Below, piece after piece: positions 1 through 12,996 of a stretch of 64,000 bases of DNA; positions within the stretch are counted from its first letter, which is position 1, and the number at the start of each line of letters is the position of its first letter. The notes beneath the pieces were generated by a model. It was not told the origin of the DNA, searched no databases, and saw only the letters and a program-made list of their open reading frames with translations. A program made the position numbers and the translations under genes. Origin of the DNA: Verticillium longisporum (Eukaryota > Ascomycota > Sordariomycetes > Glomerellales > Plectosphaerellaceae); the NCBI GenBank assembly GCA_019188255.1, contig JAETXT010000005.1, positions 5,952,001 through 6,016,000 on the forward strand. Reading direction: 5' to 3'.

Positions 1-1048
1 GTCGGCGGCAAACTTGGGGTTCTTGTCGGTCTCGCCAAGGAGCGCATCGACGAACTTCGTGATACTCTCCAGGAGATTGCTGAAGAGCGTAAGGAACTGC
101 GCTCCAAGGTCGAGGAGCTCGAGGGTATCCTTCGTAGGTTCAAAGAGGACCATAACCCCAACTTTAACGATGAGGGCGTCAAATCAGCTGTCAAGGGATG
201 GGAGGACTATGCTGCCAAGGCTGCGGATGCCAAGGTCGCTATCACGCAGGAGGAGCTAGACGACGTTCTGTCCGATGATGCGGAAAGCACCGGCATCAAC
301 TGGAAGGAATTTGAGGAGGATGACACGACTGACACTGACATTCGTGAGTCTACCACCAGCCCCCCCTCCCGGATCACTCGCATGCTAAGATATGATAGTC
401 TACAACTTCGAGGCCTACCTTCCTGCGTTCGCTCGCGAGTTCATCCACACCCAGCTTAGCAATGCCCGACTATGGCTCATCGAGAATGGTGTCCTCGTTG
501 ACAACGCCAAGCCTGGTACTGAATCACACCTTGTCAAGGCTGCCCGTGAAGCATCCGAAGCCGCTGGAAAGGACGTCACCAAGAAGGAGAAGGAGCTGGC
601 CGACCAGCAACTAGAACTCGCCAAGGACTATGGTCTTGATGACATCTTCCGGGTGCTCAAGGACAAATGCGTTTCGACAGAGGCGGGCGAGTACGAGTAC
701 GAGCTCTGCTGGATGGGCAAGACTAGCCAGAAGTCAAAGAAGGGCCATGGAAACACCAACATGGGCAACTTCAACCGTATCGATCGCGAAATGGCCGATG
801 AGGAGGAGCGCCGGGATGGTAAGGGCCTCGGAAAGGGCATGCGCATGGTACTGCGGTACGAGGACGGACAAAGCTGCTGGAATGGACCTCGACGTAAGAC
901 CGATGTGTGGCTGGCCTGCAGCGAGACGGAGGAGCTATGGAGGGTCACTGAAGCAGAGAAGTGCGTGTACAAGATGGAGGTCGGCACGCCTGCGGCGTGT
1001 GATGAGCTTCTGGAGCCTCCGACGCCCAAGGGCAAGGATGAGCTTTGA
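1..1048 (+). CDS. Glucosidase II beta subunit (3' part, cut by window start)
   Basis: Noncatalytic beta subunit of ER glucosidase II, which trims glucose from N-glycans and retains the alpha subunit in the ER. Frame 1 is open from base 1; the model is exon <1..343, intron 344..398 (GTGAGT...TAG, branch-like CTAAGA), exon 399..1048. The first exon encodes a charged coiled coil (ERIDELRDTLQEIAEERKEL) and an acidic stretch; the second encodes the MRH-type lectin region with spaced cysteines (CVS, ELCWMG, SCWNGP, ACDELL). The protein ends exactly in KDEL, the ER-retrieval signal, which fixes the C-terminus and supports the call strongly. The N-terminus (signal peptide, LDL-A-like repeats) lies outside the window. 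330 residues are visible. It converges on Rtf2, 126 bp away. Confidence 0.93.
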
Positions 1049-1174
1049 GTCGCCTGGCAAAGATATTGAAGTCATCCGCATGTAGTTGTGTCAAGATTTG
1101 GTCACTAAAAGGGTATCATGTTATCGTGTCTACGTCGTAAAGTCAAGCTATTGCTCCCGAGTATGTCCTTCGAG

Positions 1175-1990
1175 CTAACTCCTGGCTGCCAGCTTCCTCC
1201 TCTTGTTCAGCTCGTCCTGCTCAGCTAACACTCGTGCCGTTAAGTTTGCGGCGAATGCGTTGTTGATGCCGCTTGTCCGACTATGTGCATTCTTCTTGAC
1301 TCTGGGCGTCTCTTCGGTTGCTTGACGTTTGTCTGACGCCTCGTCCTTGGTGTCTTCAGCCTTGCGCTTCTTCTTGCCAGTAGATTTGTCCTTCTTTAGG
1401 CTGTGTGTCAGGCCTGCGGCACGGAGATCTTCCATGCGCCGCACCATTCTTTCTGTCTCGGCCTCATCGACAGGAAGAATGGGTATAATATTATTGCTGG
1501 TGAAAACCTCGCTGCATTCGGGACACGAGTTCTCCTGGATCTGCTTCATGCCTACGTCTGCAAAGACGTGTCCACAGGGCACAAGGTAGACAGATCTGGT
1601 TGCAGGTCCAAGCTCCTTCAAGGATACCGGGCATACTCTTGCTTCTTTGACCTTGTCACCAGACCGTGTAAACTTCAGCTTGACAACGTCACGCAGAGAG
1701 TGGATGGCTGTGGCGGCAAACGCAGTGGCCTGCGTCTCATCAATCGTGTTTGCGGCGGGGTCGACGGTAGGAAGGAGGAAGTGCAGGGTGGACTCGTAGT
1801 TGTACAGACGCCCACGCCAGTCGGAGACAACGGCATCGAGGTCCAGCGGATCATTCGTCAGTGGATCATGCGACCAGGCATGAGTGAGCGATTGGTGGGG
1901 GTTCGCCTTGAGCGCGCTGACAGACAGAGCACGGGCTGCGTGCTTGACAAGTTCGCGGCGCTTCGGTATAGAGCCGCCGTCGTTGCCCAT
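1175..1990 (-). CDS. rtf2: Rtf2 family protein (replication termination factor 2)
   Basis: Member of the Rtf2 family, first defined in fission yeast as needed for site-specific replication termination. The start MGNDGGSIPKRRELVK is the family's hallmark N-terminus, so I start at 1990 rather than at the in-frame ATG 15 bp upstream. A degenerate RING-like zinc-binding region follows near residues 105-160 (CPVSLKEL, LVPCGHVFAD, CPECSEVF). The C-terminal third is lysine-rich and basic (KDKSTGKKKRKAEDTKDE) and ends KRRKLAARS, consistent with a nuclear protein. Length 271 aa, single exon, no lesion seen. It is divergent from the TOR kinase gene, sharing a region of about 0.7 kb. Confidence 0.93.
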   Translation of the reverse strand: MGNDGGSIPKRRELVKHAARALSVSALKANPHQSLTHAWSHDPLTNDPLDLDAVVSDWRGRLYNYESTLHFLLPTVDPAANTIDETQATAFAATAIHSLRDVVKLKFTRSGDKVKEARVCPVSLKELGPATRSVYLVPCGHVFADVGMKQIQENSCPECSEVFTSNNIIPILPVDEAETERMVRRMEDLRAAGLTHSLKKDKSTGKKKRKAEDTKDEASDKRQATEETPRVKKNAHSRTSGINNAFAANLTARVLAEQDELNKRRKLAARS

Positions 1991-2686
1991 TGTACAATGA
2001 GACAAGATGGTTCGTTTTTCGGGTGATGATCAGGTTGCAATCTTGATGGTTCGGTGTCGGCGGAGAGGAGGGGAAGATTGCTTGTCTACCTGGGGAATGA
2101 TGAGAAATGATTTCGGTAAGAGTTGACAACGATGGTTTGCGCTCAGCAGTCCAGCTGATAAGATACCGAATCCACTTTGCCGTGGAGCTGCTGGGGAAGC
2201 TCCGCATTTGGCTCTTTACATCTAACTATTTGCTACCTAACGGGCACACTGTGTGCAAGGATCCTCTACTGGATGTGAACTGCCATACTGATGCCGACAC
2301 CTATACAGTACGCAATTATTATACACTGTGCTCTTGCCCCAGCACTGGCACACTCTCGGCTGCTCGTCTTGTGATGTGCCAAACAACATTCAGCCTCGCC
2401 TTCAGAAAGCTAGCCTGAGCGATTGTATTTGATCCGACTCCTTGCGCACACACCTGCCAGCGCGTGCATCGCGGAGTCTTCCACGCTACACACCGGCAAT
2501 CGCGATTCCCGACGACGCTTACAACCCGCGCCTTGTCGCGCGCTTCCTTCCACTCCAATCTCGCACTCCGTTGTGCCCCGCGACGCCATCACGCATTTAA
2601 AACGACTACCTCTACAAAGGCAGTCGCCGTTTGATGGTGTGACCTTTCTCGAGACTGGTGCTCTGGCTCGCCAGTAGCGGAGGAAT
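1991..2686. promoter_or_regulatory. Divergent intergenic region rtf2 / TOR
   Basis: Region of 696 bp between two divergently transcribed housekeeping genes; by position it holds both promoters. Short ORFs on both strands look like noise. An in-frame TAG 12 bases before the TOR ATG (2675) sets the TOR start. I saw no clear TATA box or known binding site. Confidence 0.5.
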
Positions 2687-5600
2687 ATGGCGACGCAACA
2701 ACAGATCGCTCTCGAGCGACTGGAGACGATCACGAGAGACCTCCGATCGAGGTACGTGCCTAGTGTCGACCTTTGCTGACCATGGCTAACTCGCTGCAGT
2801 CGGGTCAGTGACGATGTAAGAAAACGCGCCGCTCTTCAACTGCGAGAGCTGGTTCTGGTGTGCCACCGAGGTTCGTGATACCTGTCGTCATTGATCCCAC
2901 CTAGGTACACTACTGACAGTCAACCTACAGATCTTCAGCCGGATCATTTCAACAACATTTACCATGCGGTGAACACCCGAATCACTCAGCTCATTGCCCA
3001 CGGCAGCGACTCGGCCGAACGTTTGGGCGGCGTCTACGCCCTGGACAGCATTGTGGATATTGATGCAACCGACCAGGCCACAAAATATGCTCGCTTTCTC
3101 CAGAACCTGAAGGCTATCCTTAGGGGCAAGGATATGAGCCCCATGCAAGCTGCTGCTGTCACTCTCGGCAAAATGTGTCGCCCTGGAGGTTCCGTCATCA
3201 GCGAGCTTGTCGAGTCCGAGACCCAATTCGCCCTCGAGTGGCTACAAAACGAGCGTGTAGAGGAGCGCCGATACAGCGCCGCCTTGGTCCTGCGCGAGCT
3301 CGCCAGGCAGGCTCCGACACTGATGTACAACTATGTTGGCTTGGTGCTTGACCTCATATGGAACAGTTTGCGCGACAGCCGACAACTCATCCGCTCTACA
3401 TCTGCCGATACGATCGCTGCCTGTTTCCGCATCATCCGTGAGCGCGACCAGGAAATGAAGCAGGCCTGGATGGAAAAGGCATACAGCGAGCTCCTCCGAG
3501 GTCTTCAGAACGGCGCTGTAGAATACATACACGCGTCTCTCCTCATGTTGAAAGAGCTGTTGGAACAAGGCGGCATGTTCATGCAAGACCATTATCCCGA
3601 AGCTTGCGAGATTGTTCTGCGGTACAAGGAGCATAAAGATGGCACCATCCGGAAGACGGTGGTCCTCTTGATCCCCGACCTTGCCAGCTACTCTCCCGCC
3701 GAGTTTGACCAGAGCTACCTCCACAAGTTCATGGTCTACCTGATCGGCATGCTGAAGAAGGACAAAGAAAGGACAGATGCTTTTCTGGCCATAGGCAACA
3801 TCGCCAACTCTGTCAAGAGCGCCATCGCTCCCTATCTTGACAATCTCATTATCTTTATCCGCGAAGGGCTGAGTGTGCAGGCTCGCAAGCGCGGTTCCGT
3901 TGACGCCGTGTTTGAGTGCATCAGCCGCCTTGCTGTGGCTGTCGGTCAAACACTCAGCAAGTACATGGAAGCGCTCCTCGATCCCATTTTCCAGTGCGAC
4001 TTGACACCAAAGTTGACACAAGCCCTCGTCGATATGGCATTTTATATTCCTCCGGCACAAGACACCATCCGGAACCGGCTTCTGGACATGCTGAGCATGG
4101 TCCTCTGTGGCGAACCGTTCAAACCGTTGGGCGCCCCTCATCCCAACTCCCTGACATCGGCACCCGTCATCACTAAGGATGCTAAGGATCCTCAGGCTTA
4201 TGAACATCGCAAGGCCGAGATCAAGCTGGCCCTGAACACGCTCGGCAGCTTTGACTTTACTGGACACGTTCTTAACGAGTTTGTCCGAGACGTCGCCATC
4301 AAGTACGTCGAGGACGAAGACTGTGAAATCCGCGAGGCGGCTGCCTTGACCTGCTGCCAGCTTTATGTCAGGGATCCCATCGTGAACCAGACGAGCTATC
4401 ACGCTTTGCAAGTGGTGGGCGACGTCATCGAAAGGCTTCTCACAGTTGGCGTGTCGGATCCCGAGCCGCCTATCAGACGGACCGTACTGGCAGCGCTTGA
4501 CGAGCGTATCGCTCGCCTGCTTGCCACAGCAGAGAACATCCGTACTCTTTTCTACGCTTTGGATGACGAGGTTTACGCTATTCAAGAAGTTGCCAGCTCG
4601 ATTATCTGCCGACTGGCACGTCACAACCCCGCCTATGTCATTCCCTCCCTTCGAAAGACGTTAATCCAATTGTTGACGGAACTTGAGTTTTCAGACGTCG
4701 CCCGCAATAAGGAGGAAAGCGCGAAGCTTTTGAGTCTTCTTGTTCAAAATGCCCAAGGGCTTGTTAAGCCTTACGTCGACCCGATGATGTCAGTACTCAT
4801 CCCCAAGGCCAAGGACCCGACGCCAGTCGTGGCCGCCACGATTCTGAGAGCCATAGGAGAACTTGCCACGGTCGGCGGCGAAGACATTCTCCCATACAAG
4901 GACAAGCTCATGCCTCTCATCATCGAGGCACTTCAGGACCAGAGCTCAAGCCTCAAACGCGAAGCGGCTCTCCACGCGCTCGGCCAGATGGCCAGCAACT
5001 CTGGCTATGTCATTGAACCATATCTTGAATACCCTGAGCTCCTGGAAATTTTACAGGGTATAGTACGCACTGAAGATCATCGAGGTACACTTCGACAGGA
5101 AACCATCAAACTTATGGGTATCTTGGGTGCCCTCGACCCTTACAAGTACCAACAGGTCGAACAGCGCCGACCTGAAGTCCAGCGACGAGCCGAAGTGACC
5201 CCGGTCAGCGACGTGGCCCTCATGATGTCCGGTCTCACGCCCTCCAACAAAGAATATTTCCCCACTGTGGTGATCAACTCTTTGCTACAGATCCTCAAGG
5301 ATAACTCTCTCGTGGCGCATCATCCTGCGGTCATCGAAGCCATTATGAACATTTTCCGGACGCTCGGACTCGAGTGTGTCAGTTTTCTCGACAGAATCAT
5401 TCCGGCCTTCCTCGCTGTCATCCGGGCTGCCTCGAATAAGAGACTTGAGTCTTACTTCAGCCAGCTCGCTACGCTCGTTAGCATCGTGCGGCAGCACATT
5501 AGGAACTTCTTACCGCAGATTGTAGAAGCCTGCCAGGAGTACTGGAATCCTAAGCTCGGCCTTCAGCCTACCATTCTGTCCCTTGTCGAAGCGATTTCTC

Positions 5601-8600
5601 GTGGACTAGAGGGCGAGTTCAAGATTTATCTTGCTGGTCTCCTCCCCTTGATGCTCGGAGCCCTAGAGGTGGATACCTCGGCACGACGCATCCCTTCAGA
5701 AAGGGTCCTTCACGCCTTCCTTGTGTTCGGATCAAGCAGCGAGGAGTACATGCATCTGATTATTCCCGTTATTGTTCGCACATTCGAGAAGCAGGGCCAG
5801 CCAACGTTTCTCCGCAAACAAGCCATTGAGACAATTGGCAAGATATCCCATCAAGTGAACCTGAACGACTATGCGGCCAAGATTATTCACCCCTGAACCG
5901 CGTGCTCAGCAGTGGTGATCCGGCCTTGCGTGTTGCCGCTCTGGACACTCTCTGCGCGCTGATTCAGCAGCTAGGAAAAGACTACACGCACTTCATGGGC
6001 AACGTGAACAAAATCCTCGCGGAGCACCAGATCCAACACGCCAACTACGAGCTACTCACGAGCAAGCTTGCCAAGGGCGAAGTGCGGCCCCGAGACATTG
6101 GCTCTGCCGAGCGTTTCGTAGAGCGAGTAGACGACCAAATATTTTCCGACCTGGGTTCCAAAAACCTTGAGATGAATGCCATTCACCTCAAAACGGCATG
6201 GGATACAAAGGGAAAGTCGACCAAGGAGGACTGGCAGGAATGGCTCCGTCGCTTCTCTACGACCCTGCTGGCAGAATCTCCCAACCACGCTCTACGTGCA
6301 TGCGCCGCTCTGGCCAGCTCCTACCTGCCACTCGCCCGAGAACTCTTCAACTCGGCATTTGTTTCGTGCTGGTCTGAGTTGTACGAGCAGTTTCAGGTCG
6401 AGCTGACCCAGAACATCGAGAATGCGATAAAGTCGGAGAACGTGCCTCCGGACCTGCTGGGACTTCTGCTCAACCTTGCCGAATTTATGGAACATGATGA
6501 CAAGGCGCTACCAATCGACATTCGTGTCCTCGGCCATCAGGCAGGTCGCTGCCATGCCTACGCCAAGGCCCTCCACTACAAGGAGCTTGAATTCCTCCAG
6601 GACCAGAGCAGTGGGGCGGTCGAGGCTCTCATCGGCATCAACAATCATCTGCAGCAGTCCGACGCTGCCATTGGCATCCTCCGCAAGGCCCAGCTCTATA
6701 AGGAAGGTATCCAGCTTAGAGAGACATGGTTCGAAAAGCTGGAGCGCTGGGAGGAAGCTCTTGACTTTTACAATAAAAGGGAGCAAGATATCCCTGAAGA
6801 CCAGGCTGTTCCTGTCGATATCATCATGGGTAAGATGCGCTGTCTGCACGCTCTTGGCGAATGGGAGGCTCTTGCGAATATTGCCGGCAACACTTGGTCC
6901 AACTCGTCGCCCGAAGTGCAGCGCCTCATTGCTCCTCTGGCCACCGCTGCCGCCTGGGGTCTGTCTAAGTGGGACTCCATGGACAACTACCTTCAGTCGA
7001 TGAAGCGTTTCTCGACTGATCGCTCGTTCTTTGGCGCCATTCTCGCCCTGCATCGCAACCAGTTCCGAGAAGCGTTGAACTGCGTGCAGCAGACGCGTGA
7101 GGGTCTTGATACAGAACTCAGCGCCCTGGTCAGCGAGTCATACAACCGGGCGTATACGGTCGTCGTTCGCGTCCAAATGCTGGCCGAACTCGAAGAGCTT
7201 ATCTTCTACAAGCAGACAGATGAGAAGAAGCGCGCCACCATGCGACGCACTTGGGAGAAGCGCCTCAAGGGGTGTCAACGTAACGTGGACCTTTGGCAGC
7301 GCATGCTTCGTCTCAGGCAGCTTGTCATCACTCCCTCCGAGAATATGCACATGTGGATCAAGTTTGCCAACCTATGTCGCAAGTCGGGTCGTATGGGCTT
7401 GGCCGAAAAGTCGCTGAAACAGCTCATCGGGACCGAGTCCTCGCTCACGTCCATGATCCCATACTGGAATGACCGACCCCAGCAGCCCAACGTGGGCCTA
7501 CCCCGGAACGTCCCATCACAGATCATCTATGCCATGCTCAAGTTCGAATGGGAGGTCGGCCAGCAACCCGCGAATAAGACTTCGGGTATCTCGGAGAAAA
7601 CTCTCTACTGTCTGCGCAAGTTTACTAACGATTCGGCGCACCGACACGAGGTCACCAAGGCGCATCTCACCGCCCAAGGACAACAAGGTGTAGACATGAG
7701 CCAAGAGTACAACTTCCCACAAGGTATGGAGGGGGCATCATGGCGCCTCAGACCCAGCGCGCCCTCCAGGACCAGACGGTGCTCCTCGCCAAGTGTTATC
7801 TCAGACAGGGCGAGTGGCTCATTGCGCTCAACAAGGAAACATGGCAATACGAAAACGTCCAGGACATATTGACTGCCTACTCCCAGGCGGCCAAGTATAA
7901 CCCACGTTGGTACAAGGCGTGGCACGCATGGGCGCTGGCCAACTTTGAGATTGTGCAGGCGCTGACCAGCAGGAGCGAACTCAACCGGGCGGACCAAGCT
8001 ATGATCGTCGATCATGTCGTCCCGGCGGTGCGGGGCTTCTTCAAGTCTATCGCTCTGTCATCTGGCAGCTCGCTGCAGGACACATTGCGTCTCCTCACAT
8101 TATGGTTCACGCACGGCTCAAGTGCTGACGTCAACGCTGCAGTCACTGAGGGCTTCACCAATGTTAGCGTTGACACTTGGCTTGAAGTCATTCCCCAGCT
8201 CATCGCCCGCATCAACCAACAGTCTCGTCGCGTGCAACAAACGATCCACAGCCTTCTGGCCGATGTCGGCAGAGCCCACCCGCAGGCCCTCATCTACCCT
8301 CTCACTGTGGCCACAAAGTCGTGGCACAGTGCCCGCCGCTCCCGGTCCGCAGCGCAGATTATGGATAGTATGCGTCAGCACTCGGCCAATCTCGTCTCCC
8401 AGGCAGATGTCGTCAGTAACGAACTTATCAGGGTTGCCGTTCTATGGCATGAGCAGTGGCACGAGGGTCTGGAAGAGGCATCACGACTGTACTTTGGCGA
8501 TCACAATATTGAGGGCATGTTCTCGACTCTTGAGCCCCTCCACGACCAGCTGGAGCGCGGGCCCGAGACACTTAGAGAGATCTCATTCGCGCAAACGTTT

Positions 8601-10184
8601 GGTAGGGACCTGACGGAGGCGCGGGAGTGGTGCCGACAGTATGAGTCGAGCCGAGATGTGAACGACCTCAACCAAGCCTGGGACTTGTACTACCAAGTCT
8701 TCCGTCGCATATCGCGACAGTTGCCGCAGCTCACGAGCCTGGAACTACCCTACTGCTCGCCCAAGCTGCTTGGCGCCAAGGATCTCGACCTCGCCGTACC
8801 TGGAACGTATCGAAGCGGAAAGCCCATTGTCCGTATCATGGACTTTGAGGGCACCTTTTCGGTCATCAACAGCAAGCAGCGCCCGCGTAAGATAACGATT
8901 GGCGGCAGCGACGGTGTGCGTTACGCGTTCCTCCTCAAAGGCCACGAGGACATTCGCCAAGACGAACGTGTCATGCAATTGTTTGGCCTTTGCAACACGC
9001 TGCTGGCGAACGACTCGGAGTGCTACAAGCGCCATCTCAATATCGAGCGTTATCCAGCGATTCCGCTGTCGCAGAGCTCAGGTCTCCTGGGATGGGTGCC
9101 CAACAGCGACACACTCCACGTTCTTATTAGGGAATATCGTGAGAGCCGCAAGATCTTGTTGAACATTGAGCATCGGATAATGTTGCAGATGGCTCCCGAC
9201 TATGACAACTTGACTCTCATGCAGAAGGTGGAGGTCTTTGGCTACGCGCTTGATAACACCACCGGCCAAGATCTGTACCGCGTACTGTGGCTCAAGAGTA
9301 AGAGTTCTGAGGCCTGGCTCGAGCGGCGCACCAACTACACGCGCTCTCTCGGCGTCATGTCCATGGTCGGCTACATCCTGGGTCTGGGTGATCGTCACCC
9401 TTCGAACCTGATGCTAGACCGTGTCACCGGCAAAATCATTCACATTGATTTCGGTGATTGCTTCGAAGTCGCCATGAAGCGCGAGAAGTATCCGGAACGC
9501 GTGCCCTTCCGCCTCACGCGCATGTTGACGTATGCCATGGAGGTTAGCAACATCGAGGGCAGCTTCAGGATCACATGCGAGCATGTGATGCGGGTTCTGC
9601 GCGAGAATAAGGAAAGCGTCATGGCCGTTTTGGAAGCTGTAAGTCCAATAGCCCCAAGCTGCTCGAAACACTCTGAGGATCAATCAACTAACACGATTGC
9701 AGTTCATCCACGATCCCCTGCTGACTTGGCGCCTACCAATGCGGCAAGTCCAACGGGACCAAACTTCCGGTCCGAACGGGAACAGGCCATCGCTGGTCCC
9801 ACGGCATCGCAGACAGGTCCTCGCGGTCGCCGGCCTTCAATGCTCGATGCCGACGTGGCACCGACGGAGCTGCTGGCGGCAGCAGGCGGCGATGCCTCCG
9901 CACTAGTAGGCGGGCCGCCTACAGCAAGGTCCAGGGCGCGCACCAACTCGTCCATCGCGCCGAGCACGAGCCTGGTCAACGGTAATAACGTCATGGACCC
10001 CGCGGATGCACAAAATGCGCGGGCAATTGAGGTACTGGATCGCGTTTCGCAGAAGCTGAGGGGTAAGGACTTTAAGCCTAACGAAGAGCTTGACGTCGTT
10101 GCGCAGGTCAACAAGCTCATCACGGAGGCGACCAAGCTGGAGAACCTATGCCAGCACTACATAGGATGGTGCAGCTTCTGGTAA
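2687..10184 (+). CDS. tor: TOR serine/threonine kinase (PIKK family), with three single-base frameshifts
   Basis: Target of rapamycin kinase, catalytic subunit of TORC1/TORC2 controlling growth by nutrient supply. Model: exons 2687..2751, 2800..2870, 2931..9638, 9703..10184; about 2442 aa once three missing bases are allowed for. N-terminal half is HEAT repeats (to about residue 1100), then FAT, FRB at about residues 1880-1975 ([20 protein letters not shown]), the PI3K-like kinase domain (GDRHPSNLM catalytic loop, HIDFGD metal-binding motif) and a C-terminal FATC ending [10 protein letters not shown]. The serine in EEASRLYFG, the position whose change gives rapamycin resistance in yeast and mammals, is kept, so drug sensitivity is predicted. 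The frame breaks at C4 5890-5893 (stop at 5894), at G5 7731-7735, and near 9732-9737 just after LLTWRL. Each break needs one extra base. With no other stops in 2400 codons, sequence error is likelier than decay. Confidence 0.95.
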
Positions 10185-10978
10185 TCCGAGAGACGTTGGT
10201 GGCTCAGAGGATGAGCTTTTGCAACGACAAGAAGCGAGCAGCAAGAGAGAAGCCGGGGGTGCCGTAACAGACCGCCTGGGGAAGGATGGGTCTCAAATGA
10301 TTGGCTCGGCGTTGGGGGTTATATTCGAGGTCAGTCATGTTTCGTTGTGGGCGTTGTTTTGGAAGGTTAAGGGGCTGCCTGGATGAGGCCTGGGTCTTGG
10401 ACCTGCTTATTTTGAGCTCCCCTGCCTTGTTGTTATCCATGTGTAAATAAGTGCAAAGTTTGTAAGGCGTCTTGATCTCCTGCGTGATTGGGACCTTTGA
10501 ATCTGAACGAAACCGTGGTTGAAATATGCACTACGTGTCTATTAAAACCAGCCGCTGCGCAGTCCGAAAAAGAAGGTGCTTCCAAATCACACTCCAGATT
10601 GGTCAATCCGCAGCCCCCAAAGAGAGCTTTTGAGGCCCGAAATAGCTTGACCGGGGGGGGGCGAAGACCGTGATAGGACCCGGCAGTTACATCGTCTTTC
10701 CCCTGGCTCACAGCCCTGCCAAGCCACGACCATTCTGCCACTTGGGCCAGCAGAGTGCGAGCAGACCAATGAGGCCAGGTTGAAGGATCGCGATACCCCG
10801 CTGTCTCGCCGCGATGAACGTCTGGGGGGGGGTAGGACATATTAGACGACGGCGCCCCCAGCAGCTCTCGCTCTGTCCTCTGTCTCGTCAGCTCGCACTT
10901 GAAAAACATCTTATTGGGCGAAAGGCAACTTGCGCCAACCCTCTCAACATTTTGTGACAGGGCAATCTGCCTCAGAAC
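10185..10978. other. Intergenic, TOR to Zn2Cys6 gene
   Basis: 794 bp with no ORF I would support. It contains two long G runs (around 10651-10660 and 10824-10832), the class of sequence at which this assembly appears to lose bases. A TGA at 10955 lies in frame upstream of the next gene and limits its start. Confidence 0.4.
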
Positions 10979-12996
10979 ATGCTGTCCGTTGCCATGGAGG
11001 AGCAAAGTACATCGCCACAATTGGCATCATCGAACACAGGTACGGACAGTCCCGGTTTCACTGGATCAGCGTCGTCTGCATCAGTAGCGAAGCGAAACGG
11101 CGGCAAGGGTTCGCGAAAGGTCCGGACTGGGTGCATCACTTGCAAGTAAGCACAGCAGCTGCCGCCATGGTACGTAACCACCGAGATAACAGCTGACATC
11201 TCTCCAGGATCCGCCGTGTCAAATGCGATGAGGTCAAGCCGGCATGCGAGCGCTGCACCAAGACTGGTCGGAAGTGCGACGGCTATGTGACAACTACTCC
11301 CAGCGTGATCAGGCCTCAATCGCAGTCCTCCCCACCGCCAAGCGGAACTAGCATTGCCAGGACCATGAGCCCATTCGCAGCATGGGATGCCAACGACCAA
11401 CGCGCGTTCCACTACTATCGCAACTGCTCTGCCACGTCACTATTCACGCAGGCTACTTCAACTTTCTGGGCTCGCATCGTGCCAGCTCTGTGCTTCGAGG
11501 AACCGGCCGTACGCTACGCTGTGCTTGTCATTAGCAACCTTCACCAGAGCGCCTATGGCGGCAATGGTCGTACGACCAAGAACCTCAAAGGCTGCGATGC
11601 CGTCTGCACGCCGTTTGCAGCCGGACAGTATGGCAAGGCTTTGAGGTCACTGCAGCAGTGGCGGACGCCGAGCGCCCCCGGCATGAGGGGAACGGCTTCT
11701 GTTACGGTACCGTTGCTCACGTGTCTGCTCTTCATTTGCATCGAATTTATGCTCGGCGATATGAGCGCCGCCATGGTGCATATTATCCAGGGGCGGGCCA
11801 TACTAGCCAAGCTGGCGGAGGATCCACAGGAGGCACAAGGGCCCGCGGCGGACCTGATCCGGAGAGAGCTCGTTCCTGTGTACACACGGCTCAGCGTCGC
11901 TTCTTTCGTGTTCGGGGCCAAGCCTGTACCGATCCCAACCGAGTTGAGGCCACAGCGGCCAGCAAACATTGTGTTTGACCGTCTCGAGGATGCCGAGCTC
12001 AGCCTGCACGAGATCATCGATGACGGCCTTCGATTTGCCAAGGATGCAAAAGCGTGGGTTTTCACTGCTGATCCGACAAGCCTAAACTGGGCCGCAGAAA
12101 TCAAAGCGTGGCGGGCGCGCAGCGCCGAGTTGACAAGACGATCAGACCAGTGGCAGGTGGCGTTTGCCGTCTTGATAGCTGCGCAGGGCGGAGGCTCAAC
12201 AGGCGCTGCGAGAATGTGCCGCCTCTATTACCTGACCTTGACAGTGTATCTCGGCACAGCACTCACTCGCCTCGAGTGTTCGTTCGATGAGCACATGACT
12301 ACTTTTGCTTCAATAGTGGACGTCGCGGGAGAGATCTTGCAGGATGAGGAGGCAAGAGGAGCAGCAGCTCCGGACAGTGATGGGGCTCGGTTCAGCTTTG
12401 AATCTGGCATCGTGCCTCCCTTGTATTATACTGCAGTCAAGTGTCGGCATCCAGAACTGAGGCGGGCCGCAATCAGGCTGCTTCGAAGGAAGGGTGCCTT
12501 GGATTGCAAGGAAAACTTGTGGGATGCCAGGCTAGTTGCGAGGATCGCGATGCGAATCGTAGAGCTGGAAGAGACGAGGGCCCTCAAGATACTGGGCAAG
12601 GGTGTGCCAGAGCCGGACAGCAGACACGCGAAGGCATACATACCGGCCAGGGACGAGATTCAGAACTTTCTGAAGAGTATACCTGGGAATCGACCGCCGA
12701 GTATCCCTCACGAGGAGGCGGAGTGGATCTTCGAGGCCGAAGCGGCCGGTCCAGTTCCTGAAGGGGATGTGGTGGATGCACTGGGACTACCGGATGACGA
12801 TGATGCGAGAAGCTCGCCGTTCCTTGTTCCCGAAGCGGCACGTGTCATGAATGCCGACATCAGTCCCAGAGTGAGCGGGGGCTCCTGGGTCACATTCTGG
12901 GTCGTGCCGCAGATGGAAGGTGAGCAGCGCTGGGATGTGATTCGAGAGTTTGTTGCGAGGGGAACACAAAAGTCGCCAATCTTGAACCGAGTGTGA
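10979..12996 (+). CDS. Zn2Cys6 (C6) transcription factor
   Basis: Fungal binuclear zinc-cluster regulator. Exons 10979..11145 and 11208..12996; the 62-nt intron (GTAAGC...CTCCAG, branch CTGAC) interrupts the zinc cluster right after the second cysteine. Spliced, residues about 50-80 read CITCKIRRVKCDEVKPAC then ERCTKTGRKC, a C-x2-C-x6-C-x6-C-x2-C-x6-C cluster. The remainder resembles the fungal-specific regulatory region (SPFAAWDANDQRAFHYYRNC, LCFEEPAVRYAVLVISNLH) common in C6 factors near metabolic genes. 651 aa; no frame damage. Either ATG 10979 or ATG 10994 (GCCATGG context) could start it. Targets unknown; the nearest downstream gene is the rhamnogalacturonan lyase, but a link is only positional. 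Confidence 0.85.

Noticed and set aside
3242..4624. 460-codon ORF antisense to TOR
   Set aside because: Shadow of strong codon bias in the TOR gene; no family resemblance.
2687..10184. TOR as a decayed pseudogene
   Set aside because: Only one-base gaps occur, no substitution stops in about 2400 codons, and unrelated genes in the window show the same type of gap.
10433..11020. 195-codon minus-strand ORF opposite the Zn2Cys6 first exon
   Set aside because: Overlaps the start of a clear gene on the other strand and has no recognisable content.
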